DNA of 64,000 nt from Tiliqua scincoides (taxonomy: Eukaryota > Chordata > Lepidosauria > Squamata > Scincidae). This document shows, in pieces, positions 22,091-64,000 of this stretch. Where the stretch lies: contig NC_089822.1 of NCBI RefSeq assembly GCF_035046505.1, forward strand, positions 88,891,659 through 88,955,658. Reading direction: 5' to 3'. A program made the translations under genes and the position numbers. The notes under the pieces are model-generated. The model searched no databases. It saw only the letters and a list, made by a program, of their open reading frames with translations, and had not been told where the DNA came from. Positions within the stretch are counted from its first letter, which is position 1. Each line of letters starts with the position of its first letter.

Positions 22091-22340
22091 ATTCACTTGG
22101 TGGAACAGGACTGGCTCCCCCTTATTTAATTATTTTATTTTAATTTAATTATTTATAATTATTTATTTTAATTTGCTTGATGATGCTTCTGGCCATGACC
22201 ACATTGACCACAATAGGACTTACTTCAGAGTAGATTCACTTGGTGGAACAGGACTGGCTCCCCCTTATTTAATTATTTTATTTTAATTTAATTATTTATA
22301 ATTATTTATTTTAATTTGCTTGATGATGCTTCTGGCCATG
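22061..22340. repeat. Near-perfect 137-bp tandem duplication, period 143 bp
   Basis: Bases 22061-22197 and 22204-22340 read identically by eye, from ttgaccacaataggac to cttctggccatg, including an ATTTA-rich section. The lack of differences implies a very recent duplication or an assembly artefact. Confidence 0.88.
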
Positions 22341-23099
22341 GGATCACTTCCAATGAGTCCTGGACAGATTGTCATTCTAAAAAGTGGGTCCCAGTGCTAA
22401 AAGTTTGAGAACTGCTGCCATAAGGTTTTAGTAAGTTGACACGGGTGTGTGTGAGAGAGAAACTCTACAAGTTTTCAAAATCACTAAAATCAGAATCTGG
22501 AGGAATAAGACCATCATGCTATATATCAATCAATGTGTAATTTTATGCAGAATGCAATGAAACAAACCACATTGAAATATCTGTGTTCCAACAAAAGGTA
22601 CAGCCAAAAACCAAGCAGGGTGGGGCAATGGTACATCACCGCGCCCACCTGGGGCATTGCCCCGCCCACTACATGGGATGACGCACAGGCCTCCCGTACC
22701 GAGTGACGCGAATCCTAGTGACTTAATCCACTGACTTAACCGTGGATGCTGACAGAAGTGTACCTAAAAATAGAAGTGGTGTTTTCTGTGGAGATCTGTT
22801 TCATCTGACACCCAATTTTGTCAGTAACCAAGCTCAGAGGAAACCAGTTCTGCCAGTTTGCAGCAGAAGCCAACTGAATATAGTACTGATTGGCTAACAC
22901 CAATGTTGTCACAAAGTAACCTCTCTTTACAGCACTTCTTCACATTTTTTCCTTTTATTTTTAAATTTAGGTTAATGAATGAGAGAGTGTGTGTTTTGTC
23001 TAGGAGTGATGAAGCATTTACTCTACAGAACTTTGATGTGCCTTCTATGCTTGTACCTTTAACAAAAAATGTTATGGTCACCCCTTTTGTTTGTTTAAT

Positions 23100-24260
23100 G
23101 TAACATATTAAAATATAGAAAGAAACTTTAAAAATAAGCTCCCCCCAAACAACTGGACAAAACAAACAATTGGAAGAGACAATATTATTGGAGATAACTT
23201 GGAAGATAAAGACACAAAAGTCACCAGACCAGAAAGGAGAAGAAATATTTCGACTAATTGATGCAGATTGGATTGATCAAGTGAAGGAAGAAGAAATACT
23301 TCAACCAACTGACATAGATTGGAATGATCAAGTGAAGGAGATGACTATCAAGATGTTGATTTAGCAAGAAGGGTGAGTACATTAAACTGTGATCTGTTGA
23401 GGAATTCATGTGAAATTTATTAGAAAAAAAAGATGGAAATCTAAAGTCTAGAGAAGAGAAGAGATTTGGCAGACCTGTGGATATTTAGGTTGGAGATAAG
23501 GGAATAGATAAAAAGAAAGACAGTAATGTGTTAATTTTGTATGTTAGAAATTAAAGTTCATTAGATATCAGTGAGAATTTATATAAGCTTTATAGGTGAT
23601 ATGTAATATGTATAAAAATTTTAGTTAGCTTGATATTAATAGATGTTAGAATTTTAGAGGATAATTTTAATGAATTAGAATTAATGTTAGGTGATATTGT
23701 TTTGGATGTTTACGTATATGTTTATGTATTTAGTCATGAGGATATATTAATTTTGGATGTTATAGACAGAGAAATGATATATGTAATTATTAGGATATTA
23801 AAAGTTGTTAGAATTTAATATGTTGGATTATGATGTTAATTTTTGTGAGGATTTTATAAGCTAGATATTGCAAAGACACGAAGATCCCAATGAAAGATGA
23901 ATTAATAGAGAAAATAATGAAAATGGACAGATTTTTAGAGAGCTTGGAGCAACAGTGAAACCGATATAGACTGAGTAATGAAAATTATTTTATGCTTGGT
24001 TGAAAATAAAGTTGTAGGGTATTTAGATGAATGTATTATATATATGATATTATATATGATATGATAGATAAATGATAAATGATATTAAGAGGCTAACGTA
24101 GAAGAAGAACTGGATTAGTAAATATGTAATGATTTATTAGTTATAGTGATGTATGATATCTTGCACCCTCTAATACTGTGTTATGTATTGTATGTATTGT
24201 GTTATGTGTGTTTGTTATTTTTGTTTTTGGAAAAATTTAAAATTTTTTTTAAAAAAGCTC
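23100..24260 (+). mobile_element. AT-rich block, probable L1-like LINE remnant (low confidence)
   Basis: Strongly A/T-rich and purine-biased. Near 23.88-23.96 kb the frame ...PMKDELIEKIMKMDRFLES... resembles the C-terminal region of vertebrate L1 ORF2. The block ends in a T/A-rich tail at about 24.26 kb. It also has a 51-bp in-frame duplication at 23240-23341. No reverse transcriptase core is present. Confidence 0.35.
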
Positions 24261-24879
24261 CCCCCCAAGAGTGGGTTTGTCTTCCAAAAATAAAGCACTA
24301 AATGAACTTTTAAATGCATAAGCATACAGGCGGCACTTTAAACAACACAAAGGGCAGCTTGTCTGAAAAGAGGAACTAAAGCTATTCAGTCATTTGATAC
24401 ACGTGTTCAGTCCTTGCTCATGGAGGCAGCAGGCTCTGCCCTCAACCTGCCTGCATTCATTAGAGTGTTTCAGGAATCCTTTGGAAAGGCAGAGCTGCAG
24501 CAGGCCAGGATGCTGAAATTTCATTGCTCACTCCTGTGTCTTGTTTTTCCTAGTACTGCTCTGTCCTCCTCCCCTCTGGTCAGGACAATTACTTCTACTA
24601 TGTATTGTATAGCATATCTCACTTCTCCCTTAAATCCGCAGGAATGTGTTTGCCAACTCTCTGTAAGGCAGGCACTAATGTGCAACCCACATATACACAT
24701 TCCATGAGGTAACAACTCTCTGCTCAAGTTTACACACTGCAAAATATCCACATGGAGAACCATTGCACAATACAGACCTTTATCTACAGACTGGTTTCAC
24801 AATCATTCTGATATTTTTGGATTCCAGCGATAAATCAGAGGATGTGCTGTATGTTTTCAGAGCATTGGAGAAGTGAATT

Positions 24880-25296
24880 GTCCAAGTCTTAGAGAGGATT
24901 TATACTCGCCCTAGAGATGTGCAGCTTGGGAGTGCTCAGAAGGTGGCAGCAGCTTTTTCTGACCATCTTCAGCAGATAAGCCCCTTGCACCTCTTCCACA
25001 AGGATCAGGACTTGGCCACCGTTACTCATGCAAGAAGAGCTTCCAGACTGGATTGCTGCAACAGTCTCTTCATGCAACTACTCTTGCAGCAATTTCAAAA
25101 GCTGAAGCCCTCACCACCTGAATGGGGCTACTTGAACCTGCACCAGCTATACAGCTGGTACATGTACAAGTGGACCTGAGAAGCCAGATAGTCTGGAGAG
25201 GGGGATACAATATCGGTAGTACCACTACTGGCAATATCTCCCTTAACCCCCTCTGTAAGCCTCCCACTCTACAGTGGGTCTCCTTGTACCTGGACC
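24880..25296 (+). mobile_element. L2-type LINE fragment (reverse transcriptase 3' part)
   Basis: The conceptual frame shows AFSDHLQQISPL...DLATVTHARRASRLDCCNSL, matching the L2 signature (D-L-A-T-x-x-H-A-x-x-x-S-R-L-D-Y-C-N). It is 5'-truncated and broken, and is directly abutted by the hAT at 25297. Confidence 0.75.
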
Positions 25297-26529
25297 CAGT
25301 GGCGTCACTAGGGTTTGCGTCACCCAGTGCGGGATGCCAGCGCGTCATCCCCCATGCAGTGGGCGGGGCAACACCCCAGGTAGTGGGCACAGTGATGTAC
25401 CATCACTCTGCTCCCACTGGTTTTTTGGGTTTACCTTTTGATAGAACAAAGATAGAACACATTCTGCATGAAATGACGCATTGATTGATATGTAACACGA
25501 TGGAATTATTCCTCCAAACAGTGATTTTTTTCACTAGTGGTGCTACACCCCCCCCCCAGAGTGTCAACTTACTAACACCTTATTGCAGCAGTTCTCAAAC
25601 TTTTAGCACTGGGACCCACTTTTTAGAATGACAATCTGTCCAAGACCCACCAGAAGTGATGTCATGGTGGAAGTGACATCATCAGGCAAATTAAAATAAA
25701 TAAGTATAAATAATTAAAGTAAAACAAATAATTAAATAAGCAGAAGCCAGCCCTGTTGCACAAAGTGAATTTCCTTTGTAGCCTGCCTGCAATAACACCC
25801 CCCCTCCAAAATCAGTAATGTTTTCACCCCTACCCAGTGCCCAGTTCAATTAAGAACTTCTGTTTAAACCAGATCACTGGCAGGATCCACCTGGCTTTGC
25901 AAGTCTCAAGAAGGTTCACCTTATCAGCTGAAGCTTGTTTTGATCCTTTTTAGTGGGGGGGGGGGGAAGGCTGCCTTTTAGAGCACTTGTTTAGCTCCAG
26001 ATGCATAGGATCAGGACCATTCTGGTAGCCTTGCGCTCTCCTTCACCTGATCTTCCACACCAATCAAGGCATGTTTGCTTACTCACGAGTAAATGCAACT
26101 GTGAGGCTTAGCTTTCCATAGGGCTCTATACATGCTTGGAGGGAGGGACTTCCTTCTCAGGTGTTTTTGGGGGCTGCATTCATTGGATCAGGACCATTCT
26201 GGTGTCCTTGGATTATTCTCAGCCTGCTCTTTCCAACGGACAAAGGCAAGTTCACCTATTCACAAGTAAACATGTGATACAGCTCACTTTCACTTTCCAT
26301 AGGGATCCATGCATTTTTTGTTCTCCAGTTTTTTGGCCATAACTTTTGATAGGAGATATTTCACGCAGGTTTTTTGCACTGCATTCTGCATCCAACGGTG
26401 TATACCTCCTATACTCCTGGGGTTACTCCTAACCACTGAGATTCTAGTGTGTCACACACCCCCAGTGCGCATCACCCCCTCCCGTGTGCGTCACCCAGTG
26501 CGGCCCGCACCTGCCTAGCGATGCCACTG
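25297..26529 (+). mobile_element. Large non-autonomous hAT element (family H3), copy 2
   Basis: The ends are cagtggcgtcactagg and cctagcgatgccactg. The 8-bp duplication is cctggacc (25289-25296) and cccggacc (26530-26537). It is 1233 bp. Homologous segments appear inverted at 20202-22733 and as truncated pieces at 51499-51803 and 52816-53060. It includes an internal block (from 25.58 kb, 'gcagttctcaaacttttagc') that resembles the end of the family at 56304-56827 and is shared with the first H3 copy, so it was present in the master element. Confidence 0.85.
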
Positions 26530-29500
26530 CCCGGACCAGCTTTTTAGCTAGTGCAAGTTCAAGGAAAGGGGGTGGGGAGGCTGACAAAAGAAAAGATATA
26601 ATCTAGCATGTGCCATCACCATTGGATTCACCCGCTCCACAGCCTCTTCACCCCATTCCTCCCCCCCCCCATACCCACCACAGCCTTAACTGAGCTGGTG
26701 GGTACCAGGTCTGGCAATGTCCCTGGCGCACTGCCACCATTTCTGATAGTGCTCCCAAAATGCTCCACTGGCAGCTATTTTGTGACAGTGGAACCCAGTT
26801 CTGTTGTCGCAAAGCACTATGGCCAGCAGCCGAGTCTGGCATAGGATTGAGCTGCGGATTTTTAATGTTGCTTTTTCTTCTGTCCTGTTAACATTTTTGC
26901 ATTTAGTAAGTGAACCGATGAATAATGTCTTGCATTTGAAATAGGATCAACTTATTTAATATTGTTTATACTACATAAATGAAAATTCTGTGAGACATCT
27001 CTATCCCTGCAGGAACACTCAACCAAAATTAAGTAGCAAGACTGTCCTAAATGGAGCACAAGGTGGCAGCACTACTGCACGGAAATCCACTTGGAAGGGC
27101 TGATTCAGTCACAGGCTTTGCACAGTGCCATAGAGGAATGCTTCCCATTCTTTTTCATTTGGGAACTACTGTTTGCCAGCATGGTGAACAGATTCACTTC
27201 TCCCACATGCCGACCAAGGGCTGGCCCAACCATGAGGTCAGCTGATGGGCTTGCATCAGTGGCAGGCTGTGAAGGAATTGAAGGGGCAGTACATCAGACC
27301 CTCCAACCTGCCATCAATACAAGCACAACGATCTGCTTCCTCGAGTTCGTTCCCCTCCTTACCCCAAAATCCTCACACACAGCTGTCGCACCAGAAGCTT
27401 GGGACTTCTGGTTTTATTTATTATATAAAATAAATGTTTTGATTTACTGTCCATGTAAATAAAACTGGAAGTCTTGCATGTCTGGGGTTGATGACAGTGC
27501 ACGAGGCACATGGTAAAGGCTTGGGGGTTTTTGGTAGCACAGCGGCAGCCTTTGGGTTCGGCTTGTGTAGGGGTCCACCAGCCCATCACTTGCACCAGTT
27601 TGCCATTAGCTCTGCCACATGTGCCAAAGGTAGGCTTCACTGAGGGTGCAAAGCAACAGGCCATCCCGTCTGATATTGCCAAGATAAAAAGAAAGCCACC
27701 TGGACAAGTCTCTCTGTATCCCTGCTGCATTTAGCTTTCACCTGGTTATTGGTCCAAGAAAATCCACCTGACTTGGCATTGGGAAAATTCAGGTGCTAAG
27801 TTGAAAACTAGTCAGTCAGAACAAAGCTTCCCCCCAAAATGGTAAAAAAGAAGCCACCCAGTCAGAAGGATTCCCACCAGGTCAGGAGAAAGGCTGGTGC
27901 TGCCCAGCAAAGGCAGGGTTATTTCCTGATAGGTCTTACTCCTCCTATAGCAGTTCAGGGCTGTAAGCTGGCAGCTGATCGTAAGTGAACTTGCAAAGTT
28001 TAGCCAGAAACCAATTCATTTTTTCTTCTGAACTTTGCCTCAAATCTCAACCACAGAACGTGTCTGTTTCCTTGTTTTGAACCAACGATTTGCCTCGTAT
28101 GTTATTTTTGAAGGAAAGCAAGGGCCTCCTGCAGACTTAGTGAACTAGCTCGCCAACAGCTGCATGGTGTGCACGTGCACAAAAGACCAACTTGAAAGAG
28201 AATGTCAGATCTTAGAAAGCGCCCCTCTCGATCGCCTCTTCCTGCAGACCACCCAGCACAGATGGCTGCAGGGATAGAACAATGTGGAGCATCACTTAAC
28301 TGCCTGTGCCTGATGGCAGTAGTGCAAGAATGCATGGTTGTGCGTTTTAAAAGGAACTCAAGGGTACAGCCAGGTTTGTGGAAGGATGCCCAACCACTGG
28401 TTATCCTGACCTCTGTGTTGCCTAGGACTAGTACTGCAGAATGCCACCCCCCCCATGTCTGGGGGCTTTCTGTGGGCCCTTAAACCTTACTTCCTATTTT
28501 TGCCAGAAACCGGAAGTGATGTTTAAGGCCCTTAGAAGGTCTTTTGAGGGCCAGAGAGGCTCTCCAAATAGGCCAAGGAAGGTGGTGGGGGGCCCAAGCA
28601 AGGCACACCACCCTTGCAGGCATGACACCCCAGGACATTTGCCTCCCCCCCCCCGACCTCCCTAAGTATGCCTGAAGTCAATAAGCGTGAATTTTCCCTT
28701 TGGACTGCCACAGCCATTCATTTTTCTGGTTCTTTCATTCCATCACGGTATATGCTACAAGAAATATCAGAAGAGTTGCTGCCATCACAGAAATTAAATT
28801 TCACAACTGATTAACTTAGAGATCACTCAGAAGTGCCAAATATCTGAGTTCTTAAAATATTTTAAGGGCACACATAACCTGGTAGATGGGTAGGATGAAT
28901 GATCTATGATTCATTTTTCAATGTGTAATGAAGGCTGCTATACATTAACACTCTGTGGCTGCCCCCTCTGCCACCCTGGATGCAGTGCACGCCCTGTTGG
29001 AATGGCTGCATCAGTCCTGGAAAGTTGGATGGGATTGGGTCCTCAGTAAGGTCCCACAGCTGTCAACAGTACTCAACCATGACTACACTGGACTGGGTCT
29101 ATCTATGTGGGTGAATGCATGCGCACCCAAAGTAGGCAGAAATGGTGCAGCTTTTCTCCACTATGTAAATACATGGGAAGAGGAAATGTGACACACTTGT
29201 AACTTCTGTTTCCACAAATAAAAGAAGAATAGGGGCAGCTTCACGTTATGACCGATCTAGCAAGTCATGACTGTGGAGGCAAATTATCACACCAGGGGGC
29301 AATGTTGAGCAGGACAGAATGAGCAGGTTACAGAACAGGTTCACTCTCCCCATGCAGATTTTTTTTTGGGGGGGGGGGGAATAGATCCTTCCAGTTAAAA
29401 GTATGCCATTAGTATACATTTGTGCATAAGTCTACTTCAGCTCTTAGAAAATATGGCAGCATCTATAGAAACTGAAGTTTGATGGGCCCATGCAATAGCA

Positions 29501-29569
29501 TGGTGATGACATTTTATACCAGAAAGATGCACCAAAGTGAAGATTCCACTCTCTGATTTTCAAAGCAAA
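26530..29569. other. Intergenic region between SLC46A2 and the AKAP2 3' end
   Basis: No supported gene. There is a possible degraded repeat with G/C-runs at 28440-28690, and the right half of the 'gcccaatcct' MITE at 28934-29041 (ends ggaaagttggatgggattgg). The many short open frames show no family features. Confidence 0.55.
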
Positions 29570-32500
29570 TTTATTTTCTTTTCAAATAAAATGGTTGGAA
29601 AAATCTTTACTATGCCTTGATTCATATCTGACAGGGCTTCCAGGGAAATGGATGAAAATACTATGTGGATCTGATGCAACCTCATAGGCCATCATAGGTT
29701 TGCCACTGTGAACTAGTCTAAAAAGGTACTGCAAATGTTTTTACACCCCCATACCCCTTTTCAGATAATAAACACAAGACAAGTTTAACTTTTAATGAAA
29801 AATTATATACTTGCACTGTGTGCCTCATAATCACTATAAAACAAAAGCAGGGTACAACAATGCAGTGGTTAACATAAAGAAGTCATGGATTTGACGACCG
29901 ACTGATTGCTTTGTTGGTCATTTGAAACAGAAGAAGTGGCTGTTGCAGTTTTCTTCAGTGGATCTTCTGGATCAGGAACAAAGTGAAGTCAAAAGTGGCC
30001 ATTTGTTAAAACAGTAAAAGAAGTTCGAGGAATCTGCTCTGATGTTTTTCATTAAAAAAACCTTAATACAGTCACAAATGATAATGCTTAACTATTTGTC
30101 AACACATGATTTAATTAAATCAGCATTTGCAGTAAGAAATATTCTTTTCTCTTTGTATGTGTGACAAAGCTAACTTTGCAATAATATTCTTTAATTGCAA
30201 TTTTTATATAATTCATATATTTATATAGAGAGATAGATGTACTGACATATATTTACAAACTTCTAAACTGTGGAAATGGGCAAATGGAAACAGCTTTACT
30301 ATTTTTCTTGCCTCTGTTCCCAGCATTACGCCATGTGACTGCTGGAAATTGCAGTCCAATACTCTACAATTCCTGAAAGAGAAGTGAAACTGTCCACTGA
30401 TATCAGGTCAAAATAATAACCATCACTGCAAAAAAAAAACGCTCACCAAGGAAACAGCACAATGAATTAAGCCTCTCTTTCCCCCTAGCAAAGTTATCCC
30501 AAGACACCATAACTAGATCTCATTTCTGCAGCTGGGAATAAGCACTGGAAAAACAGATACTTAGACAAATACAACACAGTTTTGAAGTGTTTTTTTTTAT
30601 TTTCACTTTTAGAAAAGGGAATTTCCTTAGTAATTTGGTGTTCTTCACGCTGGAGTTGTCTACAGCCTAGTAAAGGGAATAAAACATTCATTTCCAAGCA
30701 AATATATAGTCTTTATTTCTCCCATTATAAGATCACCATTTCTCAGTAAGAGCTGCATGCAATATAAATTGTTAAAGGAACTCTTTACCCGCCTTACCCC
30801 TATTCAAAGCTGGCTTAAAGACCCCCTTTTCAGCACAGAGTCCGCCTGCTTCATCATGTCCTGAGACTTTTTATCTCATTTTGAAGAGTACAATCCTCTG
30901 GAGATAAAAACATTGTTTGTATTGGCAGTTTCTAATAAAGGCTCAGAAAACACAGAGGATAGTCTTGGCATTGCTGGCCAAGAGCAGAAATTCTCCATGG
31001 TGGGTAGCTTTTTGGCCCACCCATGTCCCCTGGTCATTATGCCCTCCCCCACTTTCTCCACAAACCAATTCTTCTTTCCATCCATTCCTATGTAGTATTT
31101 TAGTTCCTGAAAATATCTAGCACACAGTCCAGTCTGAATGAAGCAACTGAACCATTAGCTTCAACAGAAATGTCAATGGAAAAAAATAGGATGACAGTGT
31201 TTAGCCTTGGCTGCATTGTACACCATGTTCCTATATAATTCTTTTAAAAAATTAGAAGGGTGCAAACCAAAAAATTAGAAGGTGTGCAAACCATGAATAC
31301 AAAGATCTTTTATGGAAAATATATTTCAGTTGTAGAATTCTGACATTCTAGTTACAAAATTTGTTAAGAGTGTAGGATCCAATAGGCCTGATCCAGGGTG
31401 TGGTAAAAACATCAAAAAGTGCTGGGATCCAGCAGGGTAGCCCATGCCTGTCAACAGGATTATCCTATTGCCAGCTATGGCAGGAGAAAATACTTTCCTT
31501 AGACACATGGAACTCCTTCAGTTCTTCCTAGCTGATCACATTCCACATCCATGTGGAGCTTAGAGGCTTGGACCAGAATCCCTTGTAGATAACATTATCC
31601 AAACAGCTGGCCTATTTATAGCCATACATTTCTTCTTGATTTTCTGTATCCAATACAGAATGAATTCTCTCCCAAGGCTGCTGTGTTTATACTACTCTGC
31701 AGGTATACTGACATTTAGTAAGAGAAAATCAATACAGCAATACCTTACACTTTCATCTGGTGAGGTACCAGAGCATGGATGAAAGTAAAAAATGGATGAA
31801 TGTCAAAGTATAGACTTATTTAACTTGCAAACTTATTTTGGCTGGTGAAAAATGTAGATAACTGAGTAATACATGCAAATGCATGTGAAACCTAAATAAA
31901 CAGAAATAAAAGTAAAATAAACATACAAACATTGTGCAAGGTTGGAGAAAATGGGATAAAATTTGAAATATGGTTACAGTTGAAAAAGGTTTAAAGAGCA
32001 AAGCAATGAAAGTCATTGTATTGCTATATATTGCCTCATTTGTCTAATTAAAATATCAGAATGCAAAAATCCTGATTATTATATGTAACACCAAATAAAA
32101 TTTAAAGAAATTTATGGGGGGTCACTCTTTTTCTTTGCCTCCCTTTAAAAAAAAATCAGTCAAAAGTAATCCTGTCATTTTTCACTCGTCCAAAATGTGA
32201 CCTACTGTAGTCCAGAAGTTATGAATTTCCATCGTTAAACATTTTACTGCATTGCCCAAACTGGTAGCTTGTAACACTATGCCAGAAAACAAAGCACAAG
32301 AATAAATACCACATTTCTTTTCTAAATTTCAGGTTACAAAACTGTTCAATATTCTTGAAATGTTAACTCATGCAAACACCATGTCAGGTCAGCTTCAATA
32401 TTACAAATACTGCATCAGTTTAGTGCCTTTTTATATCCCTTTTCATAAAAAAAGAAATTTTTTTTAATACCCCTAGAGCTGGCAAATACAGCTTTGGAGA

Positions 32501-33884
32501 AAATACTCTGTACACCCCACGTCTCTTCTTCACCCTAATATTCCCACTTCACACACACACGTGCACACGAAATTCCTTTGTTACCAACTCACAGCTTACA
32601 CTAAAAAGCTCTATATTCTCTTTTAGTTCTGAAAACACTGTTCGAACAGCAGAATAATCCTTTGGCCTTTCTTCTTCCCCATCTCATCTTCAGTTACCTT
32701 CTCCAACTTTTCATTTCCCAGTAACATAAAACATTCCCTGCAGCTCACTTTCAACACCAAAGACTTTTTATATAATATGATTTTAATACCCTTCTGCTCT
32801 GTAACAATTTGATTCAAGTATAAATTATTGCTTCAGTAAAAAGTATTTAAATGGTTCTTATCTTTCTGACTCAGCTTGACTGCTCTTTACAGATTTTGCG
32901 GTACCCCTTCCCCATAACAACTGTTGCCCATTAAACACAGGTGATAATGCAAATATGCACTGAGAAACAAGAGGCCAAACCAATAACTGCAAGTATACAG
33001 ACCATGAAAACTGTAATATTCTGATTTGGCATTCTTGTTACCCTATCTATAAACTGTGTTGCACTTTTAAAATGAAACTGCATTAAGTATACTGATTATA
33101 AAATAAGGGGTAGCAAATTTGCAACAAAATCCATGACAAGTTATGAGAAAGGTGAACCATCTGTGAGTCTCCCCCAGCTTTTCAAAATAACTGCAAACAC
33201 AATACACTGTATTTTATGGCTAAATATAAGGAATGTGCATTCACATTTGCAAATTAACAGCCTCTGGTTTTCTTTTGCTTTAAAATCTGTTAAATTAAAA
33301 GAAAGAACTTTCAAAAAACTTCCCCCTATTTGCTAACAGCAAAAGAAAAGAATTATCTTGATATATTATGGCTAGCTAGGAAATATCAGAATTGCCCTCT
33401 TCTTAACTCCACATAGGGACTGATGAAGAGTTGCTCTGCCAAGCTCAACAAAGCAAAACATTATTTATTTTCTAGGTGCCACCTTGTGGTAAGAATTGAT
33501 ATAGACCAAACTGTTCCTTCTCCAATTACAAGACTGCGAAGACCATTAGAAGGAAGTAACGTGTCCATTCTGCTAGCTCTGAAACATGTCCACTCCGGTT
33601 GTCACCTGCTGCTGTTTCTTATCAGTGGCAATGACATCAGTTCCAAGGCTACAGCCTGCATCTTCATTTTTTGGGGGGTAGCAATTGCTTTAGTATAGCA
33701 TGTTTGTGCATGTATATGTACATATATATGTAGACTGCTCCTGTTTGAATGTAGATTGCAGAGAATGGTGCATTTGTAATAAATATCAGATTAAAATGAT
33801 GTAGCTTTTTCAAAAATTTAAAACTTTGTTCTATTTGGTTTCTCAGTCTCTGCAATTAAAACACTTGCTTATTTTCCAAGAGAA
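29570..33884 (-). other. AKAP2 3' UTR (probable extent)
   Basis: Downstream of the AKAP2 stop, about 4.3 kb is AT-rich and noticeably free of the hAT/Tigger copies that crowd the flanks, as expected of a constrained long 3' UTR. Minus-strand AATAAA signals occur at 30717-30712 and 29575-29570, among others. Which one is used is unknown. Confidence 0.45.

Positions 33885-64000
<30,116 letters not shown>

Larger units (their letters stand above)
20202..22733 (-). mobile_element. Large non-autonomous hAT element (family H3, 'CAGTGGCGTCACTAGG'), host of a nested hAT
   Basis: The left end cactggcgtcactagg and the right end cctagtgacttaatccactg are inverted. The 8-bp duplication is ACTCAACC (20194-20201) and ACTTAACC (22734-22741). 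The interior matches 25297-26529 read in reverse, including the stretch around 'ttggccataacttttgatag'. Besides the nested 768-bp element it carries tandem expansions (21.87-22.34 kb). It shows no transposase frame. Confidence 0.85.

Noticed and set aside
21873-22340. CRISPR-like array
   Set aside because: Vertebrate DNA. The repeat units are tandem transposon pieces without short unique spacers.

Overview
This window is vertebrate nuclear DNA, most likely from a squamate reptile. The evidence is GT-AG introns, long AT-rich untranslated regions, and three genes recognisable as vertebrate orthologues. These lie in a dense background of non-autonomous hAT and Tc1/mariner/Tigger-like elements plus CR1, L2 and L1 LINE fragments, a repeat mix typical of lizards and snakes. 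The species cannot be fixed from the sequence alone. I see no bacterial, organellar, CRISPR or rRNA content, and I recognised no endogenous retrovirus.

Layout. (1) About 1-9.3 kb, plus strand: the last three coding exons and a long 3' UTR of SNX30, a PX-BAR sorting nexin. (2) About 9.4-17.8 kb, minus strand: the complete four-exon SLC46A2 gene (a major facilitator transporter, thymic stromal cotransporter/TSCOT in mammals), tail-to-tail with SNX30. The two poly(A) signals are only about 140 bp apart. The assembled SLC46A2 product is 451 aa, and a TATA-like box and a (GA)n tract lie just upstream of its start. (3) About 17.9-29.6 kb: intergenic and transposon-rich, including two large copies of one hAT family (20.2-22.7 and 25.3-26.5 kb), one with another hAT nested inside. 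(4) About 29.6-64 kb, minus strand: the 3' half of the AKAP2 part of PALM2-AKAP2. This comprises a probable long 3' UTR, a 30-residue terminal exon, a 179-bp exon, and the 3' part of the large exon that carries the PKA RII-binding helix. Introns of about 14 kb each are packed with repeats.

The three genes act in separate processes: endosomal membrane sorting, membrane transport, and PKA anchoring at actin or membrane. Nothing suggests a functional cluster. The interest lies in gene order (SNX30-SLC46A2 is a conserved pair, but AKAP2 sits megabases away in human) and in an unusually legible transposon record. That record has many hAT copies with intact 8-bp target duplications, nested insertions, palindromic duplications, and a low-divergence mariner-like element. 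I found no undescribed gene system in this window.
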